DNA of 64,000 bases from Cyanodermella asteris (lineage: Eukaryota > Ascomycota > Lecanoromycetes > Ostropales > Stictidaceae): the NCBI GenBank assembly GCA_900618795.1, contig UYJD01000011.1, forward strand, positions 62,001 through 126,000, read 5' to 3'. A model generated the notes under the pieces. It searched no databases. It was not told the DNA's origin and saw only the letters and a list, made by a program, of their open reading frames with translations. Position numbers and translations under genes: made by a program. Of this stretch, positions 45,816 through 55,706 are shown piece by piece (within the stretch, counting starts at the first letter, position 1; the number at the start of each line of letters is the position of its first letter).

Positions 45816-47127
45816 ATGAGTCAGAAGCTTCCCGATGAGTTACTCATCATGGTCGCCGAGCGGGCAGAGGGCCATCAAAACTTGGGACGCCTCCGGCTGA
45901 CCAACAGCTTTATGCGGCTCGGAGCATCGAGGATTCTATTTAAGCACTTGACCAAGACCACCGCGTTCCGTGATCTCCGAGCACTGAACAAGCTCTCGCA
46001 AGGCCAATGGGCCAAGACTTGTCAAAACACTCAGGTTCCGGGCCTCGGATGGGATCGCTGACGAATTCGACATCTCAGACGACCACCTAATTCGCCCAGA
46101 CGTGGAGCCGAAATGGAAAAAATACCTGAAAGAAACCATCGGGAAATTCACCAGTTTGACGGAAATCTCATTCGCTCTCGCAGAGATGGCTAGCTTGACG
46201 TTGAACCAGTCGCGGCAAGGGTACGGCGAGCTTATGTACCCCATGGCTCAAACCATGGTGGATAATGGCCGTGCTGGAAGGCTCGTTCTGCAATTCGAGG
46301 GCCATGCCGACTATTCCTCTCTGCAGTTAAATTGGATGGGCCACAGCGAAGACTACAAAGAACGCTTTGGCAAATTTTTGAGCAATTGGAAGGAGATTTC
46401 GATCACATTCGACTGCTGCAACTGCATGTTCGCGCAGACGCTGTGTCTGCCGTGGGATCTAGGACAATGTATTGGATTGGAAAGTCTCGAGCTGTCAGCG
46501 AACGTGGCGTGGTTGACATTGCAAGAAAAGGTGGGCCGCACACAGGCATCGGTTGACGTTGACTACACATTCCCCAACCTCAAGAAGCTTAAGTTCGCAG
46601 GAGTCTTTTGCACGTCAAAGGAGCTGATCTGGCTCTTGAAGACCACCCGCCGGCGCCTGATCAGCGTCGATCTGTCAAACGTCATCCTCCATTCCGTCAT
46701 TGATACAAACGAGAGCAAGTGGTCGGATGTTTTCGATCAGCTTTCGAAATGTTCTAATCTGGTCGATTTCCAGTACAACAAGCTTACCACCTGGGCTTCT
46801 ACGGACAAGAATGTCATCCCTCGACTCGAGCCACAAGAAAAGGACGAAAACTGGAAATCGAACCCCAAGGTCGTCTTAGGTGCAAACGACGAGGACAAAC
46901 GAAGCCTCGGTCGTTTGCTTAACACAATCAAGGAACAGGCTACGCGGGTTGGTCTGCCGTACGAGTTGGATCCCATTGATAAGAAGTATTGCAGTATGGC
47001 CACGTCGGGCGCGTCTCAACAGTCGCGCACTGGTAGGCCGAGACGAATGGCTGCGATCGAGGCCGCAGAGAAGATCTCGAGCTACAACAAAGTCGTGGAT
47101 GATAGCGTGTTCTGGCATTCGCTTTGA
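45816..47127 (+). CDS. F-box protein with a frame change (possibly inactivated)
   Basis: The start MSQKLPDELLIMVAERAE followed by NLGRLRLTNSFMRLGASRILF is a typical N-terminal F-box, which binds Skp1 in SCF ubiquitin ligases. The frame then runs ALNKLSQGQWAKT and ends soon after, at 46061. The continuation with the expected LRFRASDG-like strand is in the next frame, which is open from about 46020 through 47127 and gives about 360 more residues. That part contains leucine-rich segments such as LESLELSANVAWL and FPNLKKLKFAGVF. The change of frame lies near 46015-46025. A 47-nt intron (GTGATC donor at about 45970) would also restore frame but would remove sequence that looks conserved. So this is either a single-base shift in a host gene, a sequencing error or an unusual splice. 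Its substrate is unknown. Confidence 0.7.
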
Positions 47128-47707
47128 GCGTGCAGTCCTGGTAGACGAACAACGAGTTATGAAAGAGACGTGGTCTGGGTTCCGATGTTCGGCGTCTCGG
47201 GCTTTTGGGGAGGCGCAACTGCATGCACGTGGATATCGGTGGCAAATTGTCTTTGCTGGAGGCGCTCTGTGACTTGATTTGAGATGGAATCACAGTTTCG
47301 GTTCTATACCCTAATTTGCTGAATTTGGGGCGGCCTTCTCATGAAATGTCATATCCGGAAGGATTGCCTCTACGTTGATTGCTATCAATTTGATAGCTCC
47401 ATGCCTCATTTGCAAGGCTCCGTCCTTGTAGTTGCGAAGCTTGGCATGCGTCCACATGAGTGACCACCGAATGCCAACGTTACAAGGCCGAACAACATCA
47501 CCTCGGCCAGCTCAGAGAATGTACTGCCATGGCTCGCTTTGAGGCCGCCACTGCTCCCGAAAGTTGGGAGATATAGAATTCACCGTATCCTGAGTTCTGA
47601 ACCCCTCTACCCTGCTCAGACGGCAACCTGCCGGCACAGTATCGTCACTCGTCACTCGAAAGCCGCTCCTTGACCCAAGCCAGCCACTTTGCCGGACTCG
47701 CCTGGGT
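47128..47707. other. Intergenic, no supported gene
   Basis: Short overlapping frames only; this is the convergent 3' region of the F-box gene and the lipase relic. Confidence 0.45.
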
Positions 47708-48800
47708 TTAAGGGAAGTGATTATTACCCACGGAAGAAATCATCTCAAGACTCGCGTCCCAGCCGCTTGCATTACTCGTCCCACACGTATCATCCACCGT
47801 CTGTCCCAACAACTCCAGCGGCACGACCTGATCCATCTCTCCCGCCAGAATCAATAACGGGCCTCTGAATTTCATCCGGCCAGCTTGAGCAATCTTCTCG
47901 TACGCTCTCACAGTCGGATGCTGCGTCCAATTCCACTTCGCCAGTTGCGAGTCAGGTCCGTCTTCGAACAGCAGTAGCTCGGTTGGGAAACAGCCCGACA
48001 CGGGATTGAGATGGTTGACCCATCTGTCGTGTATTACTGGTGTGAGCCCAGATTAATCCCACGGTGGGAAAGCGGCTGCGTACTCAGCGCTTGCTCCGCC
48101 CAGCACGCACTGCTAACATTCAGCGCGACCTCGAGCTGATGAATCATTTTGTAACCGGCCCGATCGCCACCGTTCCCCTATACCCCGGCAACGGACTCGT
48201 CGTGTCCGTTTGATGTTCTGCGAAATACCACGCACGCGCACCTTGGGAGTGGCCCATAGCCACAACCGGGCCGGTGGGCGCGAGGTACCGTGGAAATGCG
48301 GTGCGGGCGGCGATCACTGTGTTCGTGACATCGTTTGCTTGTGCTGGGGCGGCGAGCCAGGAGTAGCCAAAGTGCGTGCCGTTGGGAAGGGTTTTGAAGT
48401 TCAGGCCCGCGTAGTCAGGAGCTATGACTGCGATGCCTTGCAGGGCGAGTGCGAAGGGGACCATGAAGTGGTATTGTAGATTTCAGTAGTTGTTGGGTGC
48501 ACAGTCGCGGTTCGTGCCAGAGGTTCCGTGAGCCCATGCCACGAGAGGGTATCCTCGTGTGGTTTCGTTGCTCGATGGCGATGAGAATGTATTGCTGGCC
48601 GGGGCGTCGAGTGGGATATAGGGCCAGAGAACGTATGCGGAAGGCGGGATCATGGTGTCGTTTAAGTCTGCGGTGGTGTAGAATATGCGGGACATGGTTA
48701 AGCTGCTTGGGACGCTGTAGTTGGAGAGGTTTGTCACGGCTTCGACATGCAGGAGGGAGCCCGGGGGAGGGTCAAGGAGAAACTGGTGGGGATCTGGTAG
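47708..48800 (-). pseudogene. Relic of a secretory lipase (alpha/beta hydrolase)
   Basis: Three minus-strand pieces belong to one family. The first (about 48800-48483) has LHVEAVTNLSNYSVPSSL, SRIFYTTADLND, SAYVLWPY and VAWAHGTSG. The second (48480-48144) has ALALQGIAVIAPDYAGL and the nucleophile elbow GHSQGARAW. The third (48001-47708) has PLLILAGEMDQVVPLELL, which carries the acid residue, and ends in NNHFP. The first two are separated by an in-frame TGA at 48483-48485, where relatives have an arginine codon, so a C-to-T change at a CpG is likely. Between the second and third the reading frame is lost and sequence seems missing. The signal peptide is also absent, replaced by the relic described next. 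Intact relatives are secreted triacylglycerol lipases of 400-460 residues. I take this as a host pseudogene. Confidence 0.7.
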
Positions 48801-48837
48801 AAGTTGAAGTCGGCGGAAGTATGGTGTTGTTCTTCGT

Positions 48838-49072
48838 AGGCAGCTCCCAATCGAGCGTGTTTTGATTGCCCAAGTGCTTTCTCCATCCAATGTGCTGCCC
48901 CATTGATGGCGTTCGCCAATGCTCCATAGGAGAAAGGCTTGAAGCCCGCATCGTAGCCATCGTCAGCGGCTGGATGTAAGCTAAAGATTGTTTCAGGCTC
49001 GCTCTTGGCTCGGAAGTCGATCAGGGACAGAATCAACCATTCTGCGCTCTGCGAATCGATAGCGCTCTCCAT
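48838..49072 (-). pseudogene. N-terminal fragment of an adenylate-forming (NRPS-like) enzyme
   Basis: From the ATG at 49072 the frame reads WLILSLIDFRAKSEPETIF, then DAGFKPFSYGALANAINGAAHWMEKALG. This matches the beginning of the adenylation domain of fungal NRPS-like carboxylic acid reductases and acyl-CoA synthetases (the FKxxTYxxLANAINxxAxW segment). It ends after about 80 residues, where the relatives have about 500 more, and runs straight into the lipase relic on the same strand. It is a truncated fragment; the GTAAGT 22 bases upstream may be an old splice donor. Confidence 0.6.
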
Positions 49073-49093
49073 CTTGTTATCTTCACTTACCAT

Positions 49094-50106
49094 GGGTTCA
49101 AGCGAGCGTCGTTATCTTTCAGACTATGTTGTTCGTCCCACGCAAGCAGTTATTCAGCTGAGTGGTCGGCCTCTACGCTGTGTTACGACCTGGCCTCATG
49201 ATTGGACTCTGTCGCGCCGACGTTCATGTGCTACAACGCAAGCGCACACTGAAAGCATCGCTTCGAAGGACATCCGGCTCTGATTCAGAGGAGCCATGGT
49301 CCTTTCTTCTTGCACAGTGAATTCCAAGTCTGGCAAGGCAGAACACAGTCCTCCGACATTCTTGGAGCAGAACTGTGGCCCACGGATCACAGCAACAGTA
49401 GTTCTTATGTATGCAAACCTTGGTACCCTTTCTTCGACAGTTTAGAAAGCCGCGATGATAGCGATGGGGGGTCGCGACGATGTTGTGGGACATAGTGATT
49501 GTGCAGCTCCAATAGCTCTGAAAGTCGAAGTCAACATCCTTAACATGGCGTCCTCGGCTCGGATAATCTTGAGACCGACAAGAGGCATATTGAACGACAT
49601 GTCGAACTCAGCACTCTCTCTTTTTGCAAGATGGATACAGATAGCTGACCGCCAATCGACAACCTCCCTGTCACGATGTGACACGATAACTCATTTTTGG
49701 CATCTCTACTTTGTTCTGCCTCAGTTGCCGTCAGATCATCAGATGCGCCGTGGTCAGCCTCGCCGCGAAAAATCCCCCGGAACAACAACGAAAGCCGACC
49801 ATCCCGCTTGGCCTCATAAGGGCATCTTGGATGGGCCGTACAGGTTGCTGTCTACGCCGTCTACTTTGCTACCCCTCAGACATCGCGTGATGCGGTTCAT
49901 GCTACACTTAGAAGCCTGCTCTAGGGCTAAGCTTTTGGTCCAATGCTTGTTAGCCGCCATTGATACATGCATCACCAGGATGGAAAAGACTTTTTGTATT
50001 TTGTCTTCAGTCGTTCCTTGCTCTGGGTCCTTGAGGCCCGCTCCATTAATTTCGATTGCTGTGCAATTCGTTGCTATACTCTCCCCTTTCGCTCAGCCTT
50101 CCAATC
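49094..50106. other. Intergenic, no supported gene
   Basis: Short frames on both strands (49455-50180 plus is the longest) without motifs. The last part overlaps the following relic in another frame. Confidence 0.45.
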
Positions 50107-50672
50107 ATAAAGCTCTTCTCGATTCTCGCCACCGCGCTGGCCGCGGCGTCGGCCATCGCCATACCTCTGACCGGCCCTGAGCCCAACGAGCACGACCTCA
50201 TCGCTCGTGCTCGCCTCGGTAGGCCCAAGACTGAACGAAGCCCCAAGTGGAAGATCCAAGGCCATGCGCCTCCTGCCGGCGTGACTGGTGTTCAGAGTCG
50301 TCCTGACCGCGATGGTCACCTCACAACCTTGATTCACTATGGCGACACCGTCAAATTCCACGGTTCTCACGTCAAGTATGGAATCTACACCTACGAGTTC
50401 TCAAAAGCTGCCGAAAGCATTGGTGATGAGATGTACAACATACTTCTCGATTTCCCCAAACAAGGTCGTTGGGGAGGATGATTCCGATGCCAGGGCCTTG
50501 GATGTTTGCCGTCAAGCTCGCCAACTACACGGGCCCTTTTTACACGTTTGACGACAATTCCGTTCAGCCAATGAACATGACCGGCAACTCCACGGTGCCT
50601 GACAACTCTACGCTGCATACTAACATGACTATGAAGGCTCGTCGCACTCCCATTGAGGTGCAATTGTGGTAA
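50107..50672 (+). pseudogene. Small secreted protein gene that looks broken
   Basis: At 50107 a stretch reads like a perfect fungal signal peptide (KLFSILATALAAASAIAIP) but has ATA where the start codon is expected, and no ATG stands in frame upstream. The mature part continues to about 50470, and a related-looking frame with several N-glycosylation sequons (NYTGPF, NMTGNST, NSTL) follows to 50672 in another phase. I count about two breaks. No family is recognised; it resembles small secreted or effector-type proteins only by size and signal sequence. A missed short intron or upstream exon could make it intact. Confidence 0.5.
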
Positions 50673-51350
50673 GACAGTGAGACTTTTCGTTTCGCCAGTG
50701 TCGTTTTGTTCCAATGTATGTCTATTCGGCAAGCGAGCTTCTTGGTAACTGGCACGGCGCTGTCACTACAGTGGCCGCGTTCTCTCTAGCAATCTGATGA
50801 CTCTTCTCTCACGCATTGTCTTCTTGTGATGACGCTTGATGCTCAGAGCTTGTCAGCATTCGTCTGTCGCAAATGCTGCTGCCGTGCGAGGTGTGTTGTG
50901 TTCGTGTACCCTTTATTCCGAAATTCGCTGTAAGAGCAACTTGACAATGCTGTGGTTGCAGAAATTCAGGACCAGATCGGGCACCTTCGACCGGCTGCGG
51001 CGGCCCGCACAGCCAGCAGGATCAGTGTCTGGAAAATTGTTTGCACAGTGATCTCTACGGAGTTCTACGGGCAGGATCTGCGCATTGAACGTGTCGAAAC
51101 CTTGTCTACAGCACATTTCAAGGGTGGGGCAGGCGGACGGAGCAAAGCATTCGCAAGGATGTTTTGGTATGCATGTTCGACAAGATTTATGCCATTGCGG
51201 TCTATCAAGTCTATCGATCTTCGATTTCTGTCTTTCAATGCTTTCATTTATGGTAATCCATCGAAACATCGATCATTGGCCAACTTGTTGCACGCCCAGA
51301 GAGTTTGGCACGAAGCCGGTGTGTTGTCCGCAGAGGGAACAAGAGCAGAA
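50673..51350. other. Intergenic, no supported gene
   Basis: Short frames without motifs on both strands; this contains the 3' flank of the GH128 gene. Confidence 0.45.
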
Positions 51351-52387
51351 TCAGCAGGCATTGGTGCCCTTGATGTACGCATAACCCTGGCAAGACCAAG
51401 AGTTGTCCGTGTTCAAGAAGCATTCACCCTGTCCCTTCTTTCCGGAACCCAGGTTACCCCAGTATGCATAGCGCTCGACCCAAGACTGTCCTTCCATCTG
51501 TCAAGGTGTTAGTGTCGTTCGATCAGATGCGAGAGGAGGTTGAAAACCTACCCAATTGACCGTGTTGATGATGAATTGGGCTTCATCATGAGCGGAGTTG
51601 CAGTTGACCGCACCATACTCGGTCACCCACATGGGCTGACCGGCACCCATGTAGCGGTTCTTGTACTCCTGGAGATAGCCGGTAAACTCGGAAGCAACGC
51701 AATCACCATACCAATGGACCGCAAAAAAGTCGAATTCGCAGTTCTTGCACTGGGAGATGAAGCTGTCCACCCAGGACATACCTCCAGCAGAAATAGCGGG
51801 GGATCCAAGGTAAAACTTGGCGCGGTCGTTCTGGTACTGGCCGTGAAACTCCATGTCATTGTGCCAGTTGGCAGCAGCATCTGACGCAGAAATGGACGAA
51901 CCACCGACACCGGCGCCCTGATCCGGCTCATTGTCTGGTGAAATTCGTTAGGAAATGTGGGATCAGCAAGGCAATTGAAGGGGGAAACTTACATCCGAGA
52001 ACGTGTCTTGTCAGAATTGCTTTCCGTGTAGTAGTTCCAAGCAGACTGGATGGAGGAAGACTCGCGAGAGTACAAAGTCCACAGCATCGGAACTATCTCG
52101 ACATCTCCAGCCAACGATCCATGGTCAGGAGCCCAATTGTAAGCCCATCCAACTTGTGCTTGGTTAGTGAATTCGGAAGCATCGCCCTCTCCACCGGCTT
52201 GGTACACGATTCCTTTCTTCGGGCCATACTGGCGGACGAGGGTGAAATTGGCGGCGGCCGGGAAGTTGGGGCTGTGAGAGGTGAGCGCGGCAACAGCGGT
52301 GGCGTTGTAGAGCGGCTTGCCACGGGAAGCCGAAACAATCGCAGGCAGGGCGGCAATCAAAGCCAGGGAGTTTACGGAGGAGACCAT
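51351..52387 (-). CDS. Secreted GH128-type glucanase (Asl1-like)
   Basis: Three exons (52387-51993, 51934-51552, 51497-51351) have introns of 58 and 54 nt with GTAAGT and GTAGGT donors. A signal peptide (MVSSVNSLALIAALPAIVSAS) comes first. Then follow GWAYNWAP, PMLWTL, YNEPDQG (the acid/base glutamate region), CEFDFFAVHWYGD and MWVTEYGAVNC (the nucleophile glutamate region). The C-terminus is Cys- and Trp-containing (WSCQGYAYIKGTNAC). This is the order of the Asl1-like GH128 fold, which cuts beta-1,3-glucan, and suits wall remodelling or attack on fungal and plant glucans. Oddity: exon 1 as read from the ATG ends one base out of phase with exon 2, just before the YNEPD strand (around 52005-52010). 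So the copy is either shifted by one base, mis-sequenced or spliced in a way I do not see. It shares its upstream region with the cysteine-rich protein at 53021. Confidence 0.83.
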
Positions 52388-52545
52388 GTTGACTATGGTG
52401 CACAAGTCAGGACGTGGTTCGACAGGAGATCCTGGTGCAGGGGAGTTGGAGCCAGATGGTCCAGTTGAAGGAGATCGCCTGGGTGATCTTCAGAGGAGAG
52501 CTTGAGGATGGAGAGAGGAAAGAAACTGCTCTGGAAGAAAGTCCA

Positions 52546-52553
52546 TATTTATA
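52546..52553 (-). promoter_or_regulatory. TATA box of the GH128 gene
   Basis: On the minus strand this reads TATAAATA, about 160 bp before the start codon at 52387. Confidence 0.5.
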
Positions 52554-52851
52554 GGCATTTCCTGAAGGAGTCATCTTTGCAGCTGCGCCGGCACCGGCAG
52601 CATCTGATTCACTTCCTTGCTGGCAGGTCTCTTGCCGTGAGGCTTCACTCACGGGCCTGGAGCTTCAGACAGGCTGAGACAGGCAGAGACGGGACTCATT
52701 CACAGTTCACGACCAATAGAAGAGGCAGGAAGACGTGTTCCTGCCCAAATGACAAGAGCTTCACGAGTGAGGACAGTCAGTACCACGGAACTCCTTCCAG
52801 GGACTCATGGAAACCTGCTCAAGCCCGGGGCGGAAATGAGTCCTGCTCAAC

Positions 52852-52876
52852 GCTCAGTGAGCTCGACTCACTGAGC
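52852..52876. promoter_or_regulatory. Perfect 10-bp inverted repeat in the shared promoter
   Basis: GCTCAGTGAG, spacer CTCGA, then CTCACTGAGC. It lies about 145 bp before the start of the cysteine-rich secreted protein and in the divergent region shared with the GH128 gene. GACTCA/TGAGTC words recur between 52680 and 52880. It could be a dimeric regulator site or simply a hairpin; no factor is assigned. Confidence 0.45.
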
Positions 52877-53020
52877 ATTCATCTTCAGGAGCCTCAACGC
52901 GCCAGACAATCTTTGCAAAAACAAACACAAGACTCGAGCTCTCTTTCTTTTCTCAACTCCCCTCATAGCAACTCAAGGCTTCAACACAAGCTACACAGAA
53001 CTCCCATCCAGCCCTTCAGA

Positions 53021-53403
53021 ATGAAGCTCTCGCTCGCCTTGATTGTGACTGCAGTCGCCAGCGTCACCGCCACCTACATCCCCGACACCAACCCGGCCCC
53101 GATCGAGCGCATCGTCAAGGGCAACGTAACCTGGGTCGGCGAGCCGAAGCTGTCTTCGCGCGCCGCCCAATGCCACGGGGCCGAGCTCGGATTCAGGTGG
53201 TCTTGCACTCCGGGCAATTGCGACTGCAGCGGTTGGAACGGCTGCTGGGGCTACAACGGACATGCACCCACGTACAGTTCGATCCGGTCTCGTTTGCGGG
53301 TATCCCATGCTGACTTCGAATTAGTTGCCAGTGCGGCCCGGATCGCAGCGGCAATGATTGCATCCAGTTCGACGACGGCACCTGGTCTTGCAATTGCCAG
53401 TGA
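53021..53403 (+). CDS. Small secreted cysteine-rich protein, effector candidate
   Basis: Two exons (53021-53271 and 53325-53403) are joined by a 53-nt intron with a GTACAG donor, a GCTGAC branch and a TTAG acceptor, giving 109 residues. A signal peptide (MKLSLALIVTAVASVTAT) is followed by a charged pro-region of about 30 residues and a mature domain with ten cysteines, including the GNCDCSGWNGCWG cluster and a CQCGPDRSGNDC cluster in exon 2. The protein ends in WSCNCQ. Without the intron the frame would run on for 44 codons that contain no cysteine, which supports the splice. Ten cysteines in about 60 residues suggest five disulfides and action outside the cell. I do not recognise a named family. 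It is divergent from the GH128 glucanase. Confidence 0.82.
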
Positions 53404-54834
53404 TCCAATCAAGATCATCAACTGAGGAAAACACACGATGAGATTGCAGGGTTTGAGGCGGGACGATCGATCTTGACGTGCAGGTGGCCTGCTGTCTATG
53501 GCTGTGGAGCTCACGAAGCGAATGAATCATGATTTTATATGAATGTTACGAAAAATAGGGGGACACGAGACATGATAGTTCTGCCGCTGAATCCAAAACG
53601 TGCGATGGCTGAATGACATGAAGTGGAGACCAAGCACGAAAGCATCGAGCCTCGCAACTTGATACGGCAGTAGTTGATCAGACCGGGTGAACGTAGTGCG
53701 GTATCATGGCTTGGATAGCTGGCTCCCCCGGCCTTTAACATTGACAGGCGCGGGCGTGGGCTGCAGCTGGCAAACAACAGCAAATCGCGAGTTTGCTGTA
53801 TGCAAACACTCTCACCAACGCTTCCATCCGATACCAGGTAATTGTGTAACTTCGGACTGCAGTCATCCTTTCTTGATGTCGAAAGCGGATTGCGATGCCC
53901 AAGCGCTGGCAGAAGTTGCGACGACGCCGAAGTCAACAGCATCTTTCTTCCAGCCGCACCTACCTACTTATGAAGACACCTGCGAGATTGTCCATCAATC
54001 ACGAACGAGAGACCTTCAAAAGACCAAGACTCCCCGTCACAATGAGCAAGACGTCAATATTTTGCTGTCAATAAGCTGGCGATTAGTACCATGCGACAGA
54101 GCGTACGCCTGAACACATCAACCGACCCCAGTGACGCTACCAGGAGCACGCAACACGAAGTGAGTTCTGTGGAAACACCATCGAGCACTCTGTCAGACGA
54201 TACATGACAAAAGTCATACAGACCAACTTTGTAGCGCAAGTCAGCCCTTTCCGTTGACCTCTCACGAGCGATTACGCCCGGCTCGACGAATCCTAGCTTA
54301 CCCAGCCGTGCGCAACAAAGCTCGTTGTAGGACTCTCTCAGTGTATCCATCAGCAGAGGTCAGTGTTCTGTGCATTCTCCCCCGCTCTTGTCTTGTCAGA
54401 GGCGCTCCAGCTTCCTCCTCCTCGTCCACAAGCGTCGTTGCGACAGACAGCTGACTGCGATTTCGACGATCAGCGGGCGGGGGTCGGCTTTCGATTCGGG
54501 CTTCGGGAATATTAGTGAAAGCTGGAGGATCCGAACGCAGACGACAGGTGTAGCAGACCAGACCCTCGCCTTCTGGCCTGGGTGTACCGGGCGGATTCCT
54601 GATGGCTGGGTTCCTTGAGCAGGTGTAGCAAGGCAGGTGTGCTGGGACGATGCTCGGTAGACGAGCCAGAGGTATTGGTGAAGCAAGCACCGGAGTGCTC
54701 TCGTATCGCAGCGTCTGTCCTGTTGCGGATCCCAGTCGATTTGCCTCCAGGTCCCGGTCCTCGTGCCGCCACTGAGCTTCTGTGTAGTCTGAGTGGCTGA
54801 ATCTTCAGCACTTCCAGACCAGCGTCACTAGCAA
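53404..54834. other. No supported gene
   Basis: Frames at 53535-53942, 54298-54690 and 54512-54916 (minus) overlap one another. The 54298-54690 frame has two CYTC pairs that could form a zinc knuckle and could be a downstream exon of the next gene, but I cannot show a splice. Confidence 0.4.
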
Positions 54835-55362
54835 TCAGACGGGCGAGGGGAGAAGAAGCCAGGCAGCTGCACAATGGCTGTCCACAGTTACGAGGCGATC
54901 GCAAAAGTCGGTGCAACCCGTGCTACATGATTCTGCTGTACACGCAAAACACCGCGGGTAGTCTGTGGTGCAGTTGCTCCAACAATAACCACACCACTGA
55001 TAGTCAAAATTGCACCAGAAGAGATCTAAGCTTATTCTCCTAGTACAGTACCAGAGAGGGAAGTAGCAGTTGTCGGATGGGTTGCAATACCACGTTGGTG
55101 GAGACTGATGTGTATGTCTTGGCGCGTTGGTCGACGTGGCGCTGATGAGTGCCCCGGCCGCCATGGCCACCATACTTGATGAAACAAGTTTTGAAAATAA
55201 CGATGTACAGCTGAGGCAAAGAACAAAAGGTGCGATTGCAAAGAAAATGAGGTACGAGCTCGAATTGCTATACCCCGGACGCCTTGTGCGGATCCAAATT
55301 CGGACCGTCGGATTCCAGGCCATGACCGTTGAGTGCCCAAAGGGACCAGCAACACGATCCAT
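54835..55362 (-). CDS. Cysteine-rich membrane-anchored protein, hypothetical
   Basis: From an ATG at 55362 the frame gives 175 residues. After about 40 polar residues there is a hydrophobic segment (YLIFFAIAPFVLCLSCTSLF) that could be a signal anchor. The last 80 residues hold about 13 cysteines in WYC, WCGYC and CFAC-like pairs (for example YCNPSDNC and CNFDYQWCGYC). Such density is unlikely in a random frame and suggests an extracellular disulfide-rich or metal-binding domain. I recognise no family and no splice sites, so the model may be incomplete at both ends. The opposite strand is also open over part of this stretch. Confidence 0.38.
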   Translation of the reverse strand: MDRVAGPFGHSTVMAWNPTVRIWIRTRRPGYSNSSSYLIFFAIAPFVLCLSCTSLFSKLVSSSMVAMAAGALISATSTNAPRHTHQSPPTWYCNPSDNCYFPLWYCTRRISLDLFWCNFDYQWCGYCWSNCTTDYPRCFACTAESCSTGCTDFCDRLVTVDSHCAAAWLLLPSPV

Positions 55363-55472
55363 ATCTCTCGGTCGTCAGGGTCGCTCAATGTGATCTTACA
55401 ACCACTATTCCGCTGAGGTCGACATACACCAAAGTACTCGCCTCAGCATCGAGAGGGCCTCGCAAAGCAAGC

Positions 55473-55706
55473 TCAGTCTTCCTCCGGGTACCAACGTTCG
55501 TAGTAGGCCTTACGGGCATCCCAATAAGGCCCATCTGCCATTAACGCTGCTCGACGCTGCGCCCATTTCCGCTCCGGATCCTTCCGCATTTGTGTACTGA
55601 GCGAACAATGATATTGGTATTTTGACCTCGGAGGAGCCGGGAGTTCTTCAGGTTGGAACTCCTTCAGTTTGAACTTTTTCAGTTGGATCTCTTCCGGATG
55701 TATCAC
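55473..55706 (-). CDS. Possible small basic/aromatic protein or last exon
   Basis: About 77 codons without an ATG start; the frame remains open a little further upstream before a stop. The C-terminus is rich in Lys, Arg, Tyr and Trp (RKAYYERWYPEED). This could be the last exon of a gene whose first part (an ATG at about 55815) lies in another frame, but no clean splice joins them. Low support. Confidence 0.2.
   Translation of the reverse strand: MIHPEEIQLKKFKLKEFQPEELPAPPRSKYQYHCSLSTQMRKDPERKWAQRRAALMADGPYWDARKAYYERWYPEED

Noticed and set aside
52502-53425. Single 307-codon plus-strand frame
   Set aside because: The first 170 codons are upstream leader without an early signal peptide. The true start is the ATG at 53021, and the last codons are intron and out-of-frame sequence.
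54298-54690. Zinc-knuckle protein with two CYTC pairs
   Set aside because: No ATG, no splice link to the neighbouring cysteine-rich frame that I could find, and overlap with other frames.
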